Program-made: the position numbers and the translations under genes
Part shown: piece by piece, positions 1-5,318 of the stretch
How positions within the stretch are numbered: position 1 is the stretch's first letter
How the letters are laid out: each line of letters starts with the position of its first letter
From: an uncultured Flavobacterium sp.
Lineage (GTDB): Bacteria > Bacteroidota > Bacteroidia > Flavobacteriales > Flavobacteriaceae
DNA length: 5,318 nucleotides
Reading direction: 5' to 3'
Assembly (NCBI GenBank): GCA_946886675.1
Contig: CAMPIZ010000146.1
Location: 1 to 5,318, forward strand
The notes under the pieces: model-generated
The model's database searches: none
The model's input: the letters and a program-made list of their open reading frames with translations, nothing else
Told to the model about the DNA's origin: nothing

Positions 1-3000
1 AAATTACTTTGCTGCTTGTCATATCCCTGATAAGCTGGTGCGGCTATTCTCAGTTGCCTCAGGAGGGATTTGAAGGCACCTGGCCACCTACAGGCTGGGG
101 TATTTACAACAATGGGTCCGGTTTGAATGACTCATGGACTCAAAATGAACTTGGGAATGATTTCCAGCCTCCTTATGAAGGCTTACGTGCTGCTTTTGTA
201 GAAAACGAGAACGTTCCCAACACGCAGCCTGTTCCACAGGACTGGCTGGTTACACCACTGGTAAACCTTCCAACAAATCCACAGCTTCGCTTTTTTTCAA
301 GGCTTACAATTAATGGAGATGACGGTGGGTTATACAGGATTATGGTTTCAACGGATGCAGATCCTTCTAACCTTGCAGCATATACGCTTGTACAGGAGTG
401 GACTGAGCTTGAGATCAATCCAACCCAGATGGAGTATAACGAAGTTATTGTTGACCTTCCGGATGTAAACGTAGGACAAAACGTTTACATTGCATTTGTT
501 ATGGAGGGTGATAATGCTGACAGATGGCTGGTAGACAATGTTTCTGTTGTTGAAGAATGTCTTATTCCTCTAAACCTTAATGCTGAAAACGTAGGCCTTG
601 ACAGTGCCGACCTTAGTTGGGATGCAAATGGATCCACAGCTTGGGAAGTACTTGTTATTCCGGTAGATCAGCCGCTAACAGATTCAGGGGTGCCTGTAGA
701 TGCTTCGGAATATTCTCCTACATTACTATCTGATACTGATTATAAGTTTTATGTAAAAGCTGTATGTGGTGTAGGTAATGAAAGTGAATGGTCTGATCCG
801 TTTCTGTTCAGTACTGTTGGTTTAGGTGATAATTGTAATGCGCCTATCGAAATTACATCATTGCCTTTTTCTGCTACAGGCAATACATCAAATTATGGCA
901 ATGACTATAGTGGTATTCCCGGCTTAAGCTGTGTTGATTCAGAGTGGGAAGAATATCTTAACGGAGATGATGTTGTATATTCTTATACCGCAACTTTTAC
1001 GGGTGAAATAACTATAGACCTTAATGACACTGCTGTTGATGCGGGTATTTTTGTTTATGATTCCTGTGATGACATTGGTGTAGACTGTTTGGCCGGAGCT
1101 ATATTTGGCTGGGAAGAAATTCCTGCTGAAATTCCTGCTATGGCAGTAACAGAAGGAGTTACTTATTATTTTGTAATTTCCAGCTGGGGTCCGTGGCCAC
1201 AGGTAACGCCATATAATGTTGTTATACAACAGGTGGGCTGTGAAGAGCCTGTAGGGCTTGAGCCAACCAATGCAGGGCTTACCTCGGTTGATTTGTCATG
1301 GACAAATCCAAGTGGTGCTACATCATGGGAAATTGTAATTCAGGCTCCCGGAGCAGGAATACCAATGGGGGCAGGTACTACAGTAGATACAAATACTAAC
1401 TATACTGCTTCTCCACTTACTCCTGCCACGCCTTATGAATATTATGTGCGTGCAGACTGTGGCGCGGGTACATTTAGTGCTTGGGCAGGCCCATATTTAT
1501 TTAATACAACAATTTGTGATCCAGCAGATCAATGTACATATACATTCATCATGACTTCTATGTGGGGAGGCTGGAATGATAATACCATGACCATATCACA
1601 AAATGGTGTAACACTTGCCGTGATAGGAGAAGATTTTACATGGGAAGATGGCTTTGGTCCAATAGAGGTAAGTGTTCAGGTATGTGATGATGTGCCTCTT
1701 GAGCTTTTCTGGAATGATGGAGGCTGGAGTCCTGAAGGTGTAGGTGTTGCTATAAGAAACTCTTTTAACCAGGTATTCTATACCAAGCCTTTTAACTCTG
1801 GCGTTCAAAACAGTTTATTGTATTCCGGTACAGTAGATTGTGATAACCCTATGTGTGTACCACCTACAGATCTTTCTACAGACAACGAAACTATGACCAC
1901 GGCCGAGTTAAGCTGGCAGGGTACTGCTACTGGCGAGTGGGAATATTATGTTGTGGAAGCAGGTGAGCCTGCACCAACCGATACTTCGGTAGGTGAGATA
2001 ACCGATACAGTTCCTGTAACGGCAGATGGATTAACAGCTGCTACAAAGTACGAATATTATGTTAGTTATGTTTGTTCAGACACAGATTCAAGTGAATGGG
2101 CAGGTCCTTTTGCTTTCCATACAGAAGTGTGTAATGAGGAAGACAAATGTGTATTTACATTTGAAATGACCAGTGCAAACGGCTGGGGATGGGAAGATAA
2201 TACAATGACAATTTACCAGGCGGGTGTACCAATTGCTACTATTGGAGATACTTTTGAGTGGGGCACATCGGCAACGGTAGATATACCACTTTGTCATGAT
2301 GTTGAAATAGAAATATACTGGAATCTTGGCGGATGGGGTCCTGCTGATAAGGGACTTATAGTTTATAACCCTTTTGCAGAGGATATCTACTTTAAGCCTC
2401 CTGGTATGGGAGCACAGGGAACAACATTGTTTACAGGTGCTGTTTCATGTGATCCGCCACCTTGCCCTAAACCGCAAAACCTTAGCGTTTCAGATTTACA
2501 GCTCACATCTGCTCTGCTTGAGTGGGATGAAATGGGCGATGCAACAGAGTGGGAAATATGGGTACTGCCTTATGGCTCTCCGGCTCCTACTACGCCGGGC
2601 GAAGTTATAGACGCACACCCTTATCTTGCCGAAGATCTTGAATCAGGTACGGCTTACGTTTTCTATGTAAGAGCAAACTGTGGCGCTGTAGATGGTTATA
2701 GTACATGGTCAGGTCCGTTTACATTTGTTACAGCTATCGCAAACGACGAATGTGCTGCTGCAGTAACTGTTCCTGTAAATGATGGTGTAGAGTGTGTTAC
2801 TTCTGCAAACGGAACATTGTCGGGTGCAACATCATCAGGAGCTATGGCTTCATGTAACTGGCAGGCTCCAACTTATGATGTATGGTTTGAATTCCAGGCA
2901 ACAGAACCTACACACAGTGTTTCTATTAACAACATGGTAAACGTGTTTCCTAATATGAATATTTATGCAGGAACTTGTGATGGTATGGAAGAGTTATATT

Positions 3001-5318
3001 GCGGTTGGGAAACTGCAACAACAGTTTCAGGGCTTACTCCGGGCAATACATATTATATTCAGGTATTTACCGATTGGTTAGATAATCCTGTTGCGCCTAC
3101 AAGTTTTGAGGTTTGTGTATTAACTCCTGCTTCAATAGTTACAGATAATACTACTTATAGTGTAGAAGAGCTTGTTTCACAGGTGCTTGTTACATCAACC
3201 TGTGCTCAGGTGTCTAACGTTACATGGAGTACTGGTACATCAAATGATTGGGGTGGTGAAAACGGTATAGCAATGTTCCAGAAAGGAATGTCCGGTTTCC
3301 CTATCCAGCAGGGTGTGGTATTAAGTTCAGGTAACGCTATGAGTTCTGTAGGTCCTAATACGAATACATTAAGCGAAGGATTCTGGCCTGGAGATGCCGA
3401 TTTATTTAATTATATACAGGAAACAGGAATCGATCCTAACTTATTTAGCTACAATGATGCTACGGTATTAGAGTTTGACTTTGTGCCGCTAACAGACCAT
3501 ATGACTTTCCCATTCATCTTCGCTTCAGAAGAATATGGTACATATCAGTGTGATTTCTCAGATGCTTTCGCTTTCTTCCTTACGGATGTTACAGCAGGTA
3601 CTCCAACACAAAACCTTGCCGTTATACCGGGAACAGATATTCCGGTATCGGTAGTAACCATTAAGGATGGTGCATACAATGGTGCATGTGAGTCGCAAAA
3701 CATCGATTTCTTTGATGCATATTACGAAGTGGGTGATATGAGTGCTCCTATCAACTTTAATGGGCATACAGTCTCTATGGTGGCTGAATCGGATGTTGTA
3801 ATAGGTAACACTTATCATATTAAACTTGTTATTGCAGACAGGAATGATAACTCTATGGACTCTGCGGTATTTATCGGTCCATTTGATATAGGCGATATTG
3901 ATCTTGGAATTGACTTAACAGTTGAAGAAGGTAATGCTATGTGTCCTGGAGAAGAGCGTGTGCTTGAATCTAACCTTAATCCTGATGATTACTCTTTTGA
4001 GTGGTATCATAACGACCAGTTAATGGAAGGAGAAACAGGCCCTAGTATAATTGTTACTGAACCGGGTGAATATACTATTAATGCTCAGTATCTTGCTTCA
4101 ACCTGTTCAGGAAGTGATACTATAATGATAGAGTTCTACCCTTCAGTGGGCGACCCTGTGGATTTAGCAGCTTGCGACAGTTCAGGTTTCGATACTTTCG
4201 ATTTATCTCAAAACACAGGTTTAATCCTTGCCGGATTAGATGAGGCTGATTATACAGTTACTTACCATGATTCTCCTGAGGCTGCAGAAGCAGGTACAGG
4301 TGAATTAGATACAAACTTTACAAATACCGTACAGTTCCAGCAAACTATTTATGTAAGGATAGTAGGTGTTAACGGATGTATTGAAATGAGGGAGTTTGCA
4401 GTAATTGTTTCAGATACGCCGCCTCAGTTTAACCTGACTGAAGATTTCTCTGTATGTGAAGGATCTTCGGGCACTATAACTGTAGAACCGATAGATTTTG
4501 ATCCAAGTGAAGTTACTTACAGCTGGACGCGTGACGGCGATCCGATTGCTGATACTACACAAAGCATTAACGCAACTCTTGGAGGTGTGTATGAAGTTAC
4601 CGTAAACAACATGGGTTGTGTGGCTTCACAATCGGTAACAGTAACGCTTGTGCCTATGCCTGTGGCAGATGTAATGGACGATGTTACATCTTGTGGTCCA
4701 TTTGTGCTTCCTGCATTAAGTACCGGAAACGGTTATTATACAGGCCAGGGAGGTACCGGCGATATGCTAGCTGTAGGCAGCGAAATAATGGCAGACCAGA
4801 TGGTATATATTTATTCTCATTCCGATGCTGATTTTGGCGACTGTACAGATGAGACCAGCTTTATGGTAACGGTTGTACCTGCACCTGAATATGAACTGGC
4901 TGGCGACTGTATTGATAATGAGTTTATGCTATCAGTTAACTTCTTAAATACTGTATATAATGAGGCAAATGTAACCTTTGAATGGACTGACCCTAATGGT
5001 CTTACCTTTGGAGGAGACAATGCATCGGTTGTAGCTCTTGAACCGGGAGTATATCAGGTTACTGTAACACCTGACGGCTTTGACGAAAGCTGCCCGTTCC
5101 TGATGACTTTTGATGCTACAAATGTTGGGTGTATGATCCCTAAAGGTATCTCTCCTAACAATGACGGCCTTAACGAATACTTCGACCTTGATGGCTTTAA
5201 TGTAACCAAACTGAGTATCTTTAACCGATACGGCCAGGAGGTTTACAGCAGGACCAGTTACAAAGACGAGTGGTTTGGCCAGACCAACAGCGGCGATGAG
5301 CTTCCAACCGGAACATAC
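1..5318 (+). CDS. Giant multidomain T9SS type B secreted surface protein (adhesin-like), partial at both ends
   Basis: The frame starting at base 3 stays open for 1772 codons; bases 1-2 (aa) finish an upstream codon, probably Lys. It begins inside a signal peptide (ITLLLVISLISWCGYS) and ends at GTY inside a type B T9SS sorting domain, so only a few N-terminal and about 20-25 C-terminal residues are missing. The body is almost all beta-sandwich modules: choice-of-anchor J type, four FN3 domains, two pre-peptidase-like domains, two copies of a Trp/Gly-rich domain, a choice-of-anchor L type domain, then five Ig/PKD-like modules. From family knowledge, such proteins cross the inner membrane by Sec and the outer membrane by the type IX system. 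No protease, glycosidase or other catalytic motif is visible, so adhesion or binding is inferred from architecture only. The protein is very acidic and almost lysine-free outside the C-terminal domain. I find no frameshift or internal stop. The specific gene is not recognised; secretion type is confident, ligand unknown. Confidence 0.96.
3..50 (+). other. Sec signal peptide (N-terminally truncated), residues 1-16
   Basis: The first visible residues, ITLLLVISLISWCGYS, form a hydrophobic core followed by a small-residue end. The likely signal peptidase I site is after S16 (G-Y-S before Q17), and Gln at the mature N-terminus is common in Bacteroidota exported proteins. The positively charged n-region and the ATG lie just outside the window. 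The Cys at residue 13 is preceded by Trp, which does not fit a lipobox, so a lipoprotein is unlikely. Confidence 0.85.
69..557 (+). other. Cleaved-adhesin / choice-of-anchor J type domain, residues 23-185
   Basis: The domain opens with FEGTWPPTGW, the typical start of the cleaved-adhesin (choice-of-anchor J) family, in which a short 'F-E-...-P-x-G-W' strand precedes a description of a jelly-roll beta-sandwich. Other family marks follow: DWLVTPLVNL, the strand that states the domain core, then RFFSRLTINGDDGG, YRIMVSTDADP, and the closing strand DRWLVDNVSVVEEC. The length of about 160 residues is normal for the family. It has no lysine at all. In related proteins these domains are carbohydrate- or protein-binding modules placed next to FN3 domains, as here. 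Family assignment is fairly firm; the ligand is unknown. Confidence 0.8.
558..815 (+). other. Fibronectin type III domain 1, residues 186-271
   Basis: The module runs from C186 (CLIPLNLNAENVG) through the B-strand ADLSWDANGSTAWEV and the F-strand YKFYVKAVCG to the closing strand SEWSDPFLFST. The 'A-x-L-S-W' and 'Y-x-Y/F-Y-V' strands are the FN3 hallmarks. A Cys at 255 could pair with C186, the same layout as in the three later FN3 domains. This copy is the most divergent, with D in place of G in the closing motif. Confidence 0.8.
825..1238 (+). other. Pre-peptidase (PPC)-like beta-sandwich domain 1, residues 275-412
   Basis: The segment starts with GDNCNAPIEITSLPFSATGN and contains NGDDVVYSYTATFTGEITIDL, DAGIFVYDSC and TYYFVISSWG. 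This order (D-x-C-x-x-A start, a 'D-D-V-V/W-Y-x-Y' strand, an 'I-x-V-Y-D-x-C' strand, and a 'T-Y-Y-F-V-I' strand) is that of the pre-peptidase C-terminal-like domains found between FN3 domains in flavobacterial exoproteins. It is followed directly by the next FN3 domain at C413. The exact profile would need a search. Confidence 0.65.
1239..1841 (+). repeat. Tandem module unit 1: FN3 domain 2 plus Trp/Gly-rich domain, residues 413-613
   Basis: FN3 domain 2 spans residues 413-503, from CEEPVGLEPTNAGLTSVDLSW to the closing motif SAWAGPYLFNT at 492-502. It is followed by a Cys-bounded domain of 109 residues (C505 to C613) with a C-x5-C start (C505, C511), the strand TFIMTSMWGGWNDNTMTI, a central Cys at 561 by context, FWNDGGWSPEG, YTKPF and a closing SGTVDC. 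The same pair of domains recurs 205 residues downstream. I recognise the second domain as a recurrent partner of FN3 in flavobacterial secreted proteins but cannot give it a family name. A stabilising disulfide network is inferred from the conserved cysteines. Confidence 0.8.
1854..2450 (+). repeat. Tandem module unit 2: FN3 domain 3 plus Trp/Gly-rich domain, residues 618-816
   Basis: FN3 domain 3 covers 618-708 (CVPPTDLSTDNETMTTAELSW to SEWAGPFAFHT at 697-707). The following Cys-bounded domain, C710 to C816, repeats unit 1: C-x5-C start (C710, C716), TFEMTSANGWGWEDNTMTI, IYWNLGGWGP, YFKPP and TGAVSC. A hand alignment of the two Trp/Gly-rich copies gives about 45% identity with two small gaps. 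Both FN3 and partner domain are offset by 205 residues, so the pair was probably duplicated as a unit of about 615 bases and has since diverged. The two units are joined by a C-x4-C linker (C613, C618), and the same linker (C816, C821) leads into FN3 domain 4. Confidence 0.8.
2463..2732 (+). other. Fibronectin type III domain 4, residues 821-910
   Basis: The module starts at C821 (CPKPQNLSVSDLQLTSALLEW), has the strand ATEWEIWVLPYG, the F-strand YVFYVRANCG with C893, and closes with STWSGPFTFVT at 900-910. It matches the three earlier FN3 domains in Cys placement and closing motif. No Trp/Gly-rich domain follows it; instead the protein passes into a PPC-like domain. Confidence 0.82.
2742..3131 (+). 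other. Pre-peptidase (PPC)-like domain 2 with NDEC start, residues 914-1043
   Basis: The domain opens with NDECAAAVTVPVNDG, a start seen very often in flavobacterial exoproteins, and continues with the strands YDVWFEFQAT, MNIYAGTCDG and NTYYIQVFTDW before ending at FEVCVLTP. The strand order is the same as in the domain at residues 275-412, though sequence identity between them is low. It holds seven cysteines by my reading and neither lysine nor arginine over its whole length. It sits between the FN3-rich half and the choice-of-anchor L domain. Confidence 0.7.
3132..3908 (+). other. Choice-of-anchor L type domain, residues 1044-1302
   Basis: The domain starts with the strand-helix YSVEELVSQVLV, then a Cys-containing VTSTCAQVSNVTWSTG, a glycine-rich IQQGVVLSSGNAMSSVGPN, and DATVLEFDFVPLTDHMTF followed by FIFASEEYGTYQC (FASEEY at 1173-1178). 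Further marks are SDAFAFFLTD, VSVVTIK, and the closing strands INFNGHTVSM and NTYHIKLVIADRND. FASEEY followed by an 'S-D-A/x-F-x-F-F' strand is the signature of the choice-of-anchor L family, so named because members use different C-terminal anchors in different phyla. Here the anchor is T9SS type B. Length of about 260 residues is normal. Its molecular role is not established. Confidence 0.83.
3915..5141 (+). other. Ig/PKD-like stalk of five beta modules, residues 1305-1713
   Basis: Five modules of about 75-95 residues follow each other. Module 1 (1305-1380) has a C-x...-YSFEWYHN...-GEYTINAQY pattern. Module 2 (1382-1474) has ACDSSGFDTFDLSQN, YTVTYHDSPEAAEAG and TIYVRIVG, a module common in T9SS type B proteins. 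Module 3 (1474-1553) has VCEGSSGTITV, VTYSWTRDG and GVYEVTVNNMGC. Module 4 (1554-1627) has SCGPFVLPALSTGNGYYTG and a DETSFMVTVVP end, again a recurrent flavobacterial module. Module 5 (1628-1713) has VTFEWTDPNG and PGVYQVTVTP. This kind of array usually sits just before the sorting domain and probably acts as a spacer lifting the functional N-terminal half off the cell. It contains no lysine. Confidence 0.75.
5136..5318 (+). other. T9SS type B C-terminal sorting domain (gliding motility-associated/CHU_C type), truncated by the window end
   Basis: Residues 1712-1772 read IPKGISPNNDGLNEYFDL, KLSIFNRYGQEVY, YKDEWFGQTNSGDELPTGTY. The motifs 'I-S-P-N-x-D-G-x-N', 'I-F-N-R-Y-G-x-x-V-Y', 'W-x-G' and 'L-P-x-G-T-Y' in this order define the type B domain. 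The family usually runs on for about 20-25 residues (a 'Y-x-Y-V' strand and a final strand), which lie beyond the window. From family knowledge, this domain directs passage through the type IX system; type B substrates often depend on a PorP/SprF-like partner protein. It is unusually basic for this protein, with K1714, K1736, R1742, R1750 and K1754. Confidence 0.95.

Noticed and set aside
33..53. Lipoprotein signal with Cys at residue 13
   Set aside because: The residue before the Cys is Trp and no lipobox (L-A/S-G/A-C) is present; a signal peptidase I site after S16 with Gln at +1 fits better.
58..68. Ribosome binding site-like string caggaggga
   Set aside because: No start codon follows at suitable spacing in a useful frame; it encodes Pro-Gln-Glu-Gly within the mature N-terminus.
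173..1808. Three minus-strand open frames of 70-96 codons (173-418, 939-1229, 1596-1808)
   Set aside because: They lie opposite a frame with continuous recognisable domains, have no ribosome binding context or family likeness, and their translations look like antisense of beta-strand-rich coding sequence.
825..3131. Metalloprotease or other enzyme suggested by pre-peptidase-like and cleaved-adhesin domains
   Set aside because: No HExxH, Ser/Cys protease triad or glycosidase motif is visible anywhere; these domains also occur in non-enzymatic adhesins.
2374..4831. Plus-strand alternative-frame open frames (2374-2610, 4616-4831)
   Set aside because: They overlap the main frame entirely and their translations show no domain, while the main frame encodes clear modules at those positions.
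2088..5020. Further minus-strand open frames (2088-2297, 3558-3818, 4817-5020)
   Set aside because: Same reasoning: antisense shadows of FN3, choice-of-anchor L and Ig-like coding regions, with low-complexity or Cys/Tyr-rich translations typical of shadow frames.
1..5318. CRISPR array, tRNA, rRNA, insertion sequence, riboswitch, promoter or terminator
   Set aside because: The window is wholly coding; the only repeats are diverged protein-level domain duplications, not direct or inverted DNA repeats of the expected kinds.

Overview
The whole window lies inside one very large plus-strand gene. The frame beginning at base 3 is open to the last base: 1772 consecutive sense codons, with neither the start codon nor the stop codon inside the window. 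Residue n below means the codon starting at base 3n, so residue 1 is at base 3 and residue 1772 at base 5316. The true N-terminus is probably only a few codons upstream and the true C-terminus roughly 20-25 codons downstream, giving a full protein of about 1800 residues.

The product is a secreted multidomain surface protein of the Bacteroidota, most likely from a Flavobacteriaceae member such as Flavobacterium or a relative. The strongest evidence is the last 60 residues, which match the type B C-terminal sorting domain of the type IX secretion system (T9SS; the gliding motility-associated or CHU_C-type domain). The domain repertoire is typical of flavobacterial adhesin-like exoproteins. The moderate-to-low GC content, judged by eye, fits.

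Layout from N to C: (1) signal peptide core, residues 1-16; (2) cleaved-adhesin / choice-of-anchor J type domain, 23-185; (3) fibronectin III (FN3) domain 1, 186-271; (4) a pre-peptidase-like beta-sandwich, 275-412; (5) two tandem copies of an FN3 plus a Trp/Gly-rich Cys-bounded domain of about 108 residues, 413-613 and 618-816; (6) FN3 domain 4, 821-910; (7) a second pre-peptidase-like domain opening with NDEC, 914-1043; (8) a choice-of-anchor L type domain with a FASEEY motif, 1044-1302; (9) a stalk of five Ig/PKD-like modules, 1305-1713; (10) the type B sorting domain, 1712-1772, cut by the window end.

The inferred route is Sec export to the periplasm, then T9SS translocation directed by the C-terminal domain, with the long beta-rich body displayed on or released from the cell. 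I see no catalytic domain, so adhesion or ligand binding is the reasonable guess, without a known ligand. There is no intergenic DNA, promoter, terminator, RNA gene, mobile element or CRISPR array. The short open frames on the other strand and in other frames are shadows of this gene. The points most worth a second look are the tandem module pair, the near absence of lysine outside the sorting domain, and two choice-of-anchor domains in one polypeptide.
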